Shown here: one piece after another, positions 41,918-50,132 of the stretch | Layout of the letters: the number at the start of each line of letters is the position of its first letter | Position numbering within the stretch: position 1 is the first letter of the stretch | Assembly (NCBI RefSeq): GCF_026341125.1 | Contig: NZ_JAPEOR010000001.1 | Span: forward strand, 2,356,001 to 2,420,000 | Length of the DNA stretch: 64,000 nt | Source: Streptomyces sp. NBC_01142 | GTDB taxonomy: Bacteria; Actinomycetota; Actinomycetes; Streptomycetales; Streptomycetaceae | Direction of reading: 5' to 3' | Program-made: the position numbers and the translations under genes | The notes under the pieces: model-generated | Told to the model about the DNA's origin: nothing | Databases searched by the model: none | The model's input: only the letters and a program-made list of their open reading frames with translations

Positions 41918-43114
41918 GTGCCCAACAGACACACCCTGGACGCCGTCATCATCGGCGCCGGCGTCGTCGGAGCGGCCTGCGCCTACTATGCGAGCCGCGC
42001 CGGCCTCGCCGTCGCCGTCGTCGACCGAGGCTCCGTCGCGGGCGGTACCACCGGCGCCGGGGAAGGCAATCTCCTCGTCTCCGACAAGGAGGCGGGCCCG
42101 GAGCTCGACCTCGCGCTGCTGTCCACCCGACTCTGGCGCGAACTCGCCGAAACTCTCCCACCGGAGACCGAGTACGAGCCCAAGGGCGGTCTCGTCGTGG
42201 CGCCCGACGAGACCGCTCTCACCGCCCTTCGCGCTTTCGCCGAAGGGCAGCGCGCGGCAGGCGCCGAGGCGTACGAAATCCCTCCCGACCGGCTCCGTGA
42301 CCTCGAACCCCACCTGGCGGACGGTTCGGCGGGCGGCTTCCACTATCCGCAGGACGCCCAGGTCCAGCCCGCCCTCGCGGCGGCGCAACTGCTGCGCGCG
42401 GCAGGTCTCCTGGGCGCGCAGACCTACCTCGGTGAAGCAGTCACCGGCTTCCTCACCTCACCCGGCGGCGAGATCCGAGGCGTACGCACCCCGCACCGGG
42501 AACTCCTCGCACCCTCCGTCGTCAACGCCGCCGGCACCTGGGGAGGAGCGCTGGCCCGGCTGGCGGGCACCGAACTGCCCGTCCTCCCGCGCCGCGGCTT
42601 CGTGCTGGTCACCGAGCCGCTGCCGCGCGTGGTACGCCACAAGGTGTACGCCGCCGACTACATCGCCGATGTCGCCAGCGGCTCGGCCGCCCTCCAGTCC
42701 TCCGCCGTGGTCGAAGGCACACCGTCCGGGCCCGTCCTGATCGGCGCCACCCGGGAGCGCGTCGGCTTCGACCGCAGCCTCTCCACCGAGGCGCTGCGCC
42801 GCCTCGCCTCCCAGGCGGCTGTGCTCTTCCCGGTCCTGAGAGAGGTGCGCATCATGCGTACGTACCACGGCTTCCGGCCCTATCTGCCCGACCATCTGCC
42901 GGCCATCGGCCCCGACCCTCGGGTGCCCGGTCTCCTCCACGCCTGTGGTCACGAGGGCGCCGGCATCGGACTCGCCCCGGCCACCGGGCTGCTGATCGCA
43001 GCGGCACTGCGCGGGGAACAACCGGCTCTGGGGCTGGGGCCGTTCCGGCCCGAGCGATTCGACCGGGCGGGAAGCGACCGGACGGGAAGCGGCCGGACGG
43101 GAGAGAAACAGTGA
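41918..43114 (+). CDS. FAD-dependent oxidoreductase, D-hydroxyproline dehydrogenase beta-type subunit
   Basis: 398 residues of the DAO (glycine/D-amino acid oxidase) family. The FAD motif VIIGAGVVGAACAYYASRAGL is at the N-terminus with VVDRGSVAGGTTGAGEGNLLVSD; the C-terminal FAD contact is CGHEGAGIGLAPATG. Next to a 2Fe-2S protein and an alpha-type subunit it forms a three-part dehydrogenase like HcnABC or LhpBEF, which oxidises cis-4-hydroxy-D-proline to a pyrroline. The GTG has no ribosome site and sits four bases after a -10, so it is likely leaderless. The tail is Arg/Gly/Ser repetitive (GSDRTGSGRTG). Confidence 0.88.
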   Translation: MPNRHTLDAVIIGAGVVGAACAYYASRAGLAVAVVDRGSVAGGTTGAGEGNLLVSDKEAGPELDLALLSTRLWRELAETLPPETEYEPKGGLVVAPDETALTALRAFAEGQRAAGAEAYEIPPDRLRDLEPHLADGSAGGFHYPQDAQVQPALAAAQLLRAAGLLGAQTYLGEAVTGFLTSPGGEIRGVRTPHRELLAPSVVNAAGTWGGALARLAGTELPVLPRRGFVLVTEPLPRVVRHKVYAADYIADVASGSAALQSSAVVEGTPSGPVLIGATRERVGFDRSLSTEALRRLASQAAVLFPVLREVRIMRTYHGFRPYLPDHLPAIGPDPRVPGLLHACGHEGAGIGLAPATGLLIAAALRGEQPALGLGPFRPERFDRAGSDRTGSGRTGEKQ

Positions 43115-43425
43115 CCAGAACCCCTGCCTCCTTGGTGCGTGCCGAGCCCGGCCGTCCGTACGAGATCACCTTCGACGGCCGCCCGATCGATGCCCTGCCC
43201 GGACAGAGCGTCGCCGCCGCCCTCTGGTCCGCGGGCATCCTGGCCTGGCGCACCACCCGTGAAGGCGGCGAGCCACGCGGCGCCTTCTGCGGAATCGGCG
43301 CCTGCTACGACTGCCTCGCGACCATCAACGGCCGCCCCAACCAGCGCGCCTGTCTCGTCCCGGCCCGTCCGGGCGACGCGATCACCACCCAGGAGGGCAC
43401 CGGCCATGACGACCTCGCCGTCTGA
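43111..43425 (+). CDS. 2Fe-2S protein, hydroxyproline dehydrogenase gamma-type subunit
   Basis: 104 residues. The ferredoxin-like fold holds the cluster Cys set CGIGACYDCLATING and a distant Cys in NQRACLVPA. PYEITFDGRPIDALPGQSVAAALWSAGI is the usual opening of HcnA/LhpF-type proteins. It carries electrons between the two FAD subunits. Its start overlaps the previous stop by four bases (GTGA) and its end overlaps the next gene by 20 bases, a tight operon. Confidence 0.9.
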   Translation: MTRTPASLVRAEPGRPYEITFDGRPIDALPGQSVAAALWSAGILAWRTTREGGEPRGAFCGIGACYDCLATINGRPNQRACLVPARPGDAITTQEGTGHDDLAV

Positions 43426-44881
43426 GCCCGCCACCCCGGCCGATCTCGCTGTCGTCGGCGCGGGACCCGCCGGGCTTGCCGCCGCGGTCACCGCCGCGGA
43501 CCTCGGGCTGCGAGTGACGCTGCTCGATGCGGGGGAGCGGCCCGGCGGCCAGTTCTACCGGCATCCCGCACCCGGTCTCGGGGCCGCCAGGCCCGAAGCC
43601 CTGCACCACGCCTGGCGTGCCTTCGCCGGGCGCGCCGACCGGCTGGAAACGCACCGGCGCGCCGGACGGATCCGCTGCCTGCCCTCCCACCATGTGTGGA
43701 CCGTGGTGCGGGAAGGCGACCGCTGGACCCTGCACGCCGTTGCCGGGGTGGAAGAGACTTCCGCCGCGGTCCGCGCGTCCGCCGTGCTGCTCGCGACCGG
43801 AGCGTACGAGCGCCAGCTGCCGTTTCCCGGCTGGACGCTGCCCGGCGTGGTCGGCGCGGGCGGCGCACAAGCCATGCTCAAGTCCGGTCTGGTGCTGCCC
43901 GGCAGGCGCATCGTGGTGGCCGGCAGCGGCCCCCTGCTGCTGGCCGTGGCCGGATCGCTGGCGGCAGCGGGCGCCACGGTCCCCGCCGTTGTGGAAGCGT
44001 CCTCCTACCGGGCGTACGCCGCCGAACTTCCGTCCCTGGTCCGTAATCCGGGCAAGCTCGTCGAGGGCGCGGTGCACGGCGGCGCACTGCTCAGGCACGG
44101 GGTGAGGCTGCTCGGCAGGCATGCGGTCGTCGCCGCGCACGGCACCGACCGCGTCACGGCCGTCACCGTCGCGCGGGTCGACCCCGAGTGGCGGCCGGTG
44201 CCCGGCAGCGGGCGGCGCATTCCGTGCGACGCGGTCGCGGTGGGCCACGGTCTGCTTCCCCAGCTCGAGCTTGCCACCGCACTCGGCTGTGCCACCCGCA
44301 GGGCGGCGGACGGCACTGTCGCCCTGCGACTCGACGGCGAGCTGCGGACCTCCGTGGACGGCATCTGGTCGGCGGGCGAGACCGGCGGCATCGGCGGCGC
44401 GGAACTCGCCCTGACCGAGGGCGAACTGGCTGCCGTCTCCGTCGTACGCACGCTGCGCGGGACTCCGGCGCTCCACGGCACACCGGCCGCGGGCCGTATC
44501 GCGGCACTGGCCCGGCGCCGCAGGAGGCTGCGTGCCTTCGCCGACGCCATGGCGGCCGCCCACCGGCCGGGCCCCGGCTGGACCGGCTGGCTCGAGGACA
44601 CCACCACCGTGTGCCGCTGCGAGGAAGTGCCGGCCGGAAGGATCAGAGAGGCCGTCGACCACCTCGGCGCGCACGACGTCCGCAGCGTCAAACTGATGAC
44701 CCGCGCCGGTATGGGGTGGTGTCAGGGCCGGATGTGCGGAGCGGCGGTGGCGAGCCTGGCGGGGGACGAACCCGCCCCGGACCGGCGGCCGTTGTCCTGT
44801 CCGGTACCGCTCGCGCACCTGGCGGGCCTGCCGGGCCCGGCCGCTCCGGCCACCGCAGACCCGCAGAGCACGGACTGCTGA
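43406..44881 (+). CDS. FAD/NAD(P) oxidoreductase, hydroxyproline dehydrogenase alpha-type subunit
   Basis: 491 residues. An FAD fold (AVVGAGPAGLAAAVTAADLGL) surrounds a second nucleotide fold (GRRIVVAGSGPLLLAVAGSL). The C-terminus carries a BFD-like 2Fe-2S domain: VCRCEEVPAGRIREA and WCQGRMCG supply four Cys. This is the HcnB-type alpha subunit. The start ATG at 43406 lies inside the preceding gene, after AGGAGG. The last seven codons and the stop lie inside the 5' arm of a 48-bp perfect palindrome. Confidence 0.9.
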   Translation: MTTSPSEPATPADLAVVGAGPAGLAAAVTAADLGLRVTLLDAGERPGGQFYRHPAPGLGAARPEALHHAWRAFAGRADRLETHRRAGRIRCLPSHHVWTVVREGDRWTLHAVAGVEETSAAVRASAVLLATGAYERQLPFPGWTLPGVVGAGGAQAMLKSGLVLPGRRIVVAGSGPLLLAVAGSLAAAGATVPAVVEASSYRAYAAELPSLVRNPGKLVEGAVHGGALLRHGVRLLGRHAVVAAHGTDRVTAVTVARVDPEWRPVPGSGRRIPCDAVAVGHGLLPQLELATALGCATRRAADGTVALRLDGELRTSVDGIWSAGETGGIGGAELALTEGELAAVSVVRTLRGTPALHGTPAAGRIAALARRRRRLRAFADAMAAAHRPGPGWTGWLEDTTTVCRCEEVPAGRIREAVDHLGAHDVRSVKLMTRAGMGWCQGRMCGAAVASLAGDEPAPDRRPLSCPVPLAHLAGLPGPAAPATADPQSTDC

Positions 44882-44908
44882 CCGCGGTCAGCAGTCCGTG
44901 CTCTGCGG
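44861..44908. terminator. 48-bp perfect palindrome over the stop codon
   Basis: The arms (24 bp each, CCGCAGAGCACGGACTGC... on one side) match without error and meet at CCGCGG. The stop codon TGA (44879-44881) is within the 5' arm. RNA would form a stem of more than 20 bp between the dehydrogenase operon and the downstream deaminase gene, acting as a terminator or partial attenuator. Confidence 0.8.
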
Positions 44909-44924
44909 CAGCGGCTGCTCGCCC

Positions 44925-44960
44925 TTGTGGCCGCATCACACCCCCTAGTAAAATGTCACA
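44925..44960 (+). promoter_or_regulatory. Promoter and GntR-type box upstream of the deaminase gene
   Basis: TTGTGG (44925) and TAAAAT (44949) are 18 bp apart. AGTAAAATGTCACA (44947-44960) is the reverse complement of the box at 41901-41914 with one difference in 14, and covers the -10. Confidence 0.6.
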
Positions 44961-44979
44961 CCTCACTCTAGGAGATCCT

Positions 44980-45882
44980 ATGGCACCCGCACCCCGTATG
45001 CGCCCCTGGCACGGCATCATGGTCGCTACCGCCCTCCCTCTGCGTGATGATCTCTCCGTCGACTACGACGCCTACGCCGAGCACGTCGCCTGGCTCATCG
45101 AGAACGGCTGCGACGGCGTCGTCCCCAACGGCTCCCTCGGCGAGTACCAGACCCTCACCGACGAGGAGCGCTCCCGGGTCGTCCGTACGGCCGTCGAGGC
45201 GGCGGGCGACGGGGACCGGGTGATGCCCGGCGTCGCCGCCTACGGCAGTACGGAATCGCGCCGCTGGGCGGACGACGCCGCCGAGGCGGGTGCCGGGTCC
45301 GTCCTCCTTCTGCCGCCCAACACCTACCGTGCCGAGGAGGAGGCCGTCGCCGGCCACTACGCCGAAGTGGCCCGCTCCGGCCTGCCCATCGTCGCGTACA
45401 ACAATCCGCACGACACCCGGGTGGACCTCACCCCGCCCCTGCTGGCCCGGCTGCACCACGAGGGCAGCATCGTCGCCGTCAAGGAGTTCAGCGGAGATGT
45501 CCGCCGAGCCTACGAGATCGCCGAACTCGTCCCCTCGCTCGACCTGTTGGTCGGCGCCGACGACGTCCTGCTCGAACTCGCCCTGGCCGGCGCGGTCGGC
45601 TGGATCGCCGGCTACCCCAACGCCCTTCCCGCCACCTGTGCCGCCCTCTACCACGCCGCCGTCACCGGGGACCTGGAGTCCGCGCTGCCGCTCTACAAGT
45701 CCCTTCACCCGCTGTTGCGCTGGGACTCCAGGACCGAGTTCGTCCAGGCCATCAAGCTGTCGATGGATCTGGCCGGCCGCCCCGGCGGTCCTACCCGCCC
45801 GCCCCGCCTGGCGCTCACCGGGGAGCAGGAGGCATCCGTGCGCGCCGCCACCGGGAAGGCCCTCGCCGAGGGCATGAAGTAG
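44980..45882 (+). CDS. DapA-family aldolase/deaminase, probable pyrroline-4-hydroxy-2-carboxylate deaminase
   Basis: 300 residues, TIM-barrel lyase of the dihydrodipicolinate synthase family. The Schiff-base Lys is K168 in IVAVKEFSGD; the catalytic Tyr lies in VAYNNPHDTRVD and the substrate loop in NGSLGEYQTLT. In a hydroxyproline operon this family member removes ammonia from the pyrroline made by the dehydrogenase to give alpha-ketoglutarate semialdehyde. GGAG precedes the ATG by five bases. The aldehyde dehydrogenase that completes the pathway is not in the window. Confidence 0.88.
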   Translation: MAPAPRMRPWHGIMVATALPLRDDLSVDYDAYAEHVAWLIENGCDGVVPNGSLGEYQTLTDEERSRVVRTAVEAAGDGDRVMPGVAAYGSTESRRWADDAAEAGAGSVLLLPPNTYRAEEEAVAGHYAEVARSGLPIVAYNNPHDTRVDLTPPLLARLHHEGSIVAVKEFSGDVRRAYEIAELVPSLDLLVGADDVLLELALAGAVGWIAGYPNALPATCAALYHAAVTGDLESALPLYKSLHPLLRWDSRTEFVQAIKLSMDLAGRPGGPTRPPRLALTGEQEASVRAATGKALAEGMK

Positions 45883-45965
45883 CCGAGGACCTGAAGCGGC
45901 CGAGGACCTGAAGACGGACCTGAGGCGGCCGAAGGCCCGAAGCGGCAGACAGGGAAAGGATCCCC

Positions 45966-46967
45966 ATGCGCACCCGCCACATCTACCACGCCGTCGACTC
46001 GCACACCGAAGGCATGCCGACCCGTGTCATCACCGGTGGCGTCGGCGTGATCCCCGGCGCCACCATGGCCGAACGACGGCTTCACTTCATCGAACACCTC
46101 GACCACATCCGCACCCTGCTGATGTACGAACCGCGCGGTCACTCCGCCATGAGCGGCGCGATCCTCCAGCCGCCCACCCGGCCCGACGCCGACTACGGCG
46201 TGCTCTACATCGAGGTCTCCGGGCTGCTTCCCATGTGCGGCCACGGCACCATCGGAGTCGCCACCGTCCTGGTCGAGACCGGCATGGTGGCCGTCACCGA
46301 GCCGGTCACCACGGTCCGGCTCGACACCCCTGCCGGGCTGGTGAGCGTGGACGTCGATGTCGAGGACGGGGCGGCGAAGTCCGTCACGCTCACCAACGTC
46401 CCGGCCTTCTGCCTCGCGCTGGACCGCAAGGCCGAAGTACCCGGACACGGCACCGTCACCTACGACATCGCGTACGGCGGCAACTTCTACGCCTTTGTCT
46501 CCCTCGAAGCCCTCGGTCTGCCCTTCGACCGGGCACACAAGGACGATCTGCTCGCCGCCGGGCTCGCCGTCATGGACGCCATCAACGCAACCGACCGTCC
46601 CGTGCACCCCGAGAACCCCGACATCGGCGGGGTCAAGCATGTCTACCTCGCCGCCCCCGGCTCCGACGCCGTACGTTCCCGGCACGCGATGGCCATTCAT
46701 CCGGGCTGGTTCGACCGCTCTCCCTGCGGCACCGGCACCAGCGCCCGGATGGCGCAGCTGCACGCCCGTGGCGAACTTCCGCTCGATCGCGACTTCGTCA
46801 ACGAGTCGTTCATCGGTACCGAGTTCACCGGCCGGCTCGTCGCGGAGACCACCGTCGGCGGTCTGCCCGCCGTCGTCCCCACGGTCACCGGCCGTGCCTG
46901 GATCACCGGCACCGCGCAGTACTTCCTCGACCCCTCCGATCCGTTCCCCGGAGGCTTCCTCCTATGA
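45966..46967 (+). CDS. 4-hydroxyproline 2-epimerase (proline racemase family)
   Basis: 333 residues. Both catalytic Cys are present: C91 in LPMCGHGTIG and C254 in RSPCGTGTSARMA, so it can epimerise rather than dehydrate. MRTRHIYHAVDSHTEGMPTRVITGG is the family opening. It converts trans-4-hydroxy-L-proline, released from collagen, into cis-4-hydroxy-D-proline, the substrate of the upstream dehydrogenase. GGAAAGGA lies seven bases before the ATG. It overlaps the next racemase-family gene by four bases. Confidence 0.9.
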   Translation: MRTRHIYHAVDSHTEGMPTRVITGGVGVIPGATMAERRLHFIEHLDHIRTLLMYEPRGHSAMSGAILQPPTRPDADYGVLYIEVSGLLPMCGHGTIGVATVLVETGMVAVTEPVTTVRLDTPAGLVSVDVDVEDGAAKSVTLTNVPAFCLALDRKAEVPGHGTVTYDIAYGGNFYAFVSLEALGLPFDRAHKDDLLAAGLAVMDAINATDRPVHPENPDIGGVKHVYLAAPGSDAVRSRHAMAIHPGWFDRSPCGTGTSARMAQLHARGELPLDRDFVNESFIGTEFTGRLVAETTVGGLPAVVPTVTGRAWITGTAQYFLDPSDPFPGGFLL

Positions 46968-48010
46968 CCGAGCCCACCCGCCCCGCCGGGACCGTGGTCC
47001 GCACCACCGACTACCACACCGCCGGTGAGCCCTTCCGTATCGTCGTCGACGGCCTGCCCCCGGTCCCCGGAGACACCGTGGCCGAGCGCTGTGCCGCCGC
47101 TGTCGGCGCCGGCGGTTCGGGCACCGCACCTCGCCCCGGGCCGCTCGACCGCATCCGGCAGCTTCTGGTGCAGGAGCCGCGTGGGCACGCCGGTATGTAC
47201 GGCGGATTCGTCGTACCGCCCGACGACGACGGCGCCCACTTCGGTGTGCTGTTCTGGCACAAGGACGGGTACTCGACCGCGTGTGGCCACGGCACCCTCG
47301 CCCTCGGTGCCTGGGCGGTGGACAGCGGACGGGTCACCGCCCCCGACGACGGCTCCGTGCAGATCCGTATCGATGTCCCGTCGGGGCGGGTCGCGGCCAC
47401 CGTCCATCGCGAGAACGGCCGCACCACCGCCGTCTCCTTCCGCAATGTCCCGGCCCGCGTGAGTGCCCGCAAGATCCCGGTCGCCACCAGTTTCGGCACC
47501 GCCGACGTCGATGTCGCGCACTCCGGCGCCTGTTACGCCTCGCTGCCGGCGGCGCAGCTCGGCCTCGACGTCGACCGCGGGTCGCTGCCCCAGCTCGTCC
47601 GCGCCGGACGCGAGATCCGCGCCGCCCTGGCCGGCCACCCCGCCACCTGGCATCCCGAGAGCCCGCTGCTGTCAGGTGTCTACGGGGTGATCCTGTACGA
47701 GGATCTGCCGGACACGGCCGCCGGTCCCGCCCAGGCGAACGTGACCGTCTTCGCCGAGGGGCAGATCGACCGCTCGCCGTGCGGGTCCGGCACCTCGGCC
47801 CGGCTCGCCCTGCTCGCCGAGGACGGCCGCCTGGGGCCCGGCGACACCCTGCACCACGAGTCGGTCGTCGGTACGGTCTTCAGCGGCCGGGTGATCTCCC
47901 GTACGGAGGAGGGCACGGTCACCGAGGTCACCGGAGCCGCCTACCGCACCGGCGAGCACACCTTCGTACTCGACCCGTACGACACCCTGGCGACAGGCTT
48001 CGAGCTGTGA
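46964..48010 (+). CDS. Second proline racemase/hydroxyproline epimerase-family protein
   Basis: 348 residues, same fold as its neighbour but distant in sequence. Both Cys are kept (C107 in ACGHGTLALG, C273 in RSPCGSGTSARLA), which speaks against the trans-3-hydroxyproline dehydratase branch, where one Cys is replaced. DYHTAGEPFRIVVDGLP and VQEPRGHAGMYGG are typical. It may act on another hydroxyproline isomer or on proline. It is translationally coupled to the previous gene (ATGA overlap). Confidence 0.88.
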   Translation: MTEPTRPAGTVVRTTDYHTAGEPFRIVVDGLPPVPGDTVAERCAAAVGAGGSGTAPRPGPLDRIRQLLVQEPRGHAGMYGGFVVPPDDDGAHFGVLFWHKDGYSTACGHGTLALGAWAVDSGRVTAPDDGSVQIRIDVPSGRVAATVHRENGRTTAVSFRNVPARVSARKIPVATSFGTADVDVAHSGACYASLPAAQLGLDVDRGSLPQLVRAGREIRAALAGHPATWHPESPLLSGVYGVILYEDLPDTAAGPAQANVTVFAEGQIDRSPCGSGTSARLALLAEDGRLGPGDTLHHESVVGTVFSGRVISRTEEGTVTEVTGAAYRTGEHTFVLDPYDTLATGFEL

Positions 48011-48092
48011 CGCGGCCGACGGTGCGCGCACGCCCGGGGGGTGCCGAGGAGTAGCGCCGCCGGGAGCAGGTCACCGCGCCCCGACGGCGAAA

Positions 48093-48106
48093 CGTGACAT
48101 TGTACG
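48093..48106. promoter_or_regulatory. GntR-type box upstream of the GntR gene
   Basis: CGTGACATTGTACG shares GTGACATxxTAC with the boxes at 41901 and 44947 (11 of 12 core positions against the latter). It lies 34 bp before the GntR start, the place for autoregulation. Confidence 0.55.
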
Positions 48107-48139
48107 CTTGCCCTTCGGCGGATTCTCGGAGGACGTGCC

Positions 48140-48865
48140 ATGGGCCACCTGAAGCAGCGCAATCTGATCACGGCCCAGGAGCGGTTGCGCGACCAGGTGG
48201 CCCACGCCCTGCGCGCAGCACTGGTCGCCGGTGAACTGCGCCCCGGCAGTGTCTACTCCGCGCCCGGCCTCGCCGCCGACTTCGGCATCTCCGCCACGCC
48301 GGTGCGCGAGGCGATGCTGGACCTCGCCCGGGAGGGTCTGGTCGAGCCCGTACGCAACAAGGGTTTCCGGATCACCGAGGTCAGCGAGCGCGACCTCGAC
48401 CAGTACACCGAACTGCGGGCACTGATCGAGGTGCCGACGGTCGGCAAGGTCACCCGGACCGCGACCGTGGAACAGCTGGAGGAACTGCGGCCGGTCGCCG
48501 AGGAGATCGTGGTGCAGGCGCGCGAGCACAACCTCATCGGATATCTCGACGCGGACCGCCGCTTCCACCTCGGTCTTCTCGGACTGGCCGGCAATGAACG
48601 GCTGGTCGAGGCGGTGGGGGATCTGCGCAAGCGCTCCCGGCTCTACGGGCTCACCCGGCTCGACGAGCGGGGGCAGCTGATCTCCTCCGCAGAGGAGCAT
48701 GTGGAGCTGCTGGATCTGATGGTGGCCGGGAACGGGACCGCCGCCGAGGAGTGCATGGCGCGCCATCTCGGACATGTCCGCTCGCTGTGGGCGCTCGCCC
48801 GTGACGAGCCGGTGGAGCCGCGCCCCAAGCGCAGCCTCGGGAAGAGCAGTCTCGGCAAGGGCTGA
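48140..48865 (+). CDS. GntR-family regulator, FCD (FadR) subfamily
   Basis: 241 residues. The winged HTH is at about 12-78 (LRDQVAHALRAALVAGELRPGSVYSAPGLAADFGISATPVREAM), followed by the all-helical FCD ligand domain (90-225), with the metal-binding type His/Asp residues in DADRRFHLGLL and EEHVELLDLM. GGAGGA lies six bases before the ATG. It ends a locus for hydroxyproline use and matching boxes are found at its own and two operon promoters, so it most likely represses the Hyp genes until a pathway intermediate is present. Confidence 0.9.
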   Translation: MGHLKQRNLITAQERLRDQVAHALRAALVAGELRPGSVYSAPGLAADFGISATPVREAMLDLAREGLVEPVRNKGFRITEVSERDLDQYTELRALIEVPTVGKVTRTATVEQLEELRPVAEEIVVQAREHNLIGYLDADRRFHLGLLGLAGNERLVEAVGDLRKRSRLYGLTRLDERGQLISSAEEHVELLDLMVAGNGTAAEECMARHLGHVRSLWALARDEPVEPRPKRSLGKSSLGKG

Positions 48866-48895
48866 CGGACACACACCGGGAGTGTCGGCCCCTGT

Positions 48896-48933
48896 TCGTC
48901 CGTGACGCGTCTGCTCGTCCGTGACGCATCTGC
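48896..48933. repeat. Tandem pair of a 19-bp unit
   Basis: TCGTCCGTGACGCGTCTGC at 48896-48914 is followed at once by a copy with one change (GCATC for GCGTC) at 48915-48933, between the GntR gene and the transporter gene. Confidence 0.7.
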
Positions 48934-49043
48934 GGAGACATCGTGATCCGTGATGACAGTCAGTGCGGTGTACGGGATTCCCGATCGCCTGGTTCGGGAG
49001 GAGCATGGAGAGCACGCCCTGAACCGAGAAGCAAGTGGAGCAC

Positions 49044-50132
49044 ATGAGCCGCCGCACGCCGCAGTTGCCGTCCTGGCTGCCGATCGACCCGTACATCATG
49101 GCGCTGCTGGGAACCGTGGGACTCGCGGCACTGCTGCCGGCCTCGGGCGGAGCGGCCGATGTGGTCGGCGGCGCGTCGACCGGGGCCGTGGCTCTCCTCT
49201 TCTTCCTCTACGGCGCACGGCTGTCGACCCGCGAGGCGCTCGACGGGCTCAAGCACTGGCGGCTCCATCTGACCGTCCTCGCCGCCACCTTCGTGGTCTT
49301 CCCGCTGCTGGGACTTGCCGCGAAGGGGCTCGAGCCCGCGGTGCTGACGCCGCAGCTCTACAGCGGACTGCTGTTCCTGTGCCTGGTGCCGTCGACGATC
49401 CAGTCATCGATCGCCTTCACCTCCCTCGCGCGCGGCAATGTGCCGGCGGCGATCTGCGCCGGATCCTTCTCCAGCCTCGCCGGCATCCTGCTCACGCCTC
49501 TGCTGGCGGCGCTGCTGCTGGGCGGCAGCGGGGGCGGCTTCTCGGCGGACTCGCTGCTGAAGATCGTGCTCCAGCTGCTCGTGCCGTTCCTGGCGGGGCA
49601 GTTGCTGCGAAGAGGGGTCGGCGGCTTCCTGGCCCGCCACAGGAAGGCCCTCGGCCATGTCGACCGCGGCTCGATCCTGCTGGTCGTCTACACGGCCTTC
49701 AGTGAAGGCATGGTCGCGGGCGTCTGGCACCAGGTGACGCCGGTCAGGCTGGGCGCGCTGCTGGGCGTCGAGGCGCTGCTGCTCGCGGCGATGCTGGCGC
49801 TGACCTGGTACGGGTCGAAGCGGCTGGGCTTCGGCCGGGAGGACCGGATCGCGATCCAGTTCGCGGGGTCGAAGAAGAGCCTGGCGGCGGGACTGCCGAT
49901 GGCGACCGTGCTGTTCGGGGCCCAGGCGAGCCTGGCGGTAGTGCCGTTGATGCTGTTCCACCAGATGCAGCTGATGGTCTGCGCGGTGATCGCCAAGCGC
50001 CGTGCGCGGGACCGGGATCCGCGAGCGGGGGAGTTCGGTGCAGGGGAGTCCGGTGCGGGGGACTCCGGTGCGGGCGAGGCAGGTGGGGCGCCGATGCCGA
50101 TGAGCCCCGCGCCTGACAAGATCACCCGGTGA
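49044..50132 (+). CDS. Bile acid:sodium symporter-family transporter
   Basis: 362 residues with about ten helices. LLFFLYGARLSTREALDGLKHWRLH and CLVPSTIQSSIAFTSLARGNVPAAICAGSFSSLAGI are the family landmarks, and QFAGSKKSLAAGLPMA matches the second half. It probably moves an organic anion with sodium across the cytoplasmic membrane. The start ATG has GGAG four bases upstream; GTG at 49035 is an alternative. The C-terminal tail contains a tandem GAGESGAGDSGAGEAG repeat. It overlaps the next gene by four bases. Confidence 0.88.
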   Translation: MSRRTPQLPSWLPIDPYIMALLGTVGLAALLPASGGAADVVGGASTGAVALLFFLYGARLSTREALDGLKHWRLHLTVLAATFVVFPLLGLAAKGLEPAVLTPQLYSGLLFLCLVPSTIQSSIAFTSLARGNVPAAICAGSFSSLAGILLTPLLAALLLGGSGGGFSADSLLKIVLQLLVPFLAGQLLRRGVGGFLARHRKALGHVDRGSILLVVYTAFSEGMVAGVWHQVTPVRLGALLGVEALLLAAMLALTWYGSKRLGFGREDRIAIQFAGSKKSLAAGLPMATVLFGAQASLAVVPLMLFHQMQLMVCAVIAKRRARDRDPRAGEFGAGESGAGDSGAGEAGGAPMPMSPAPDKITR

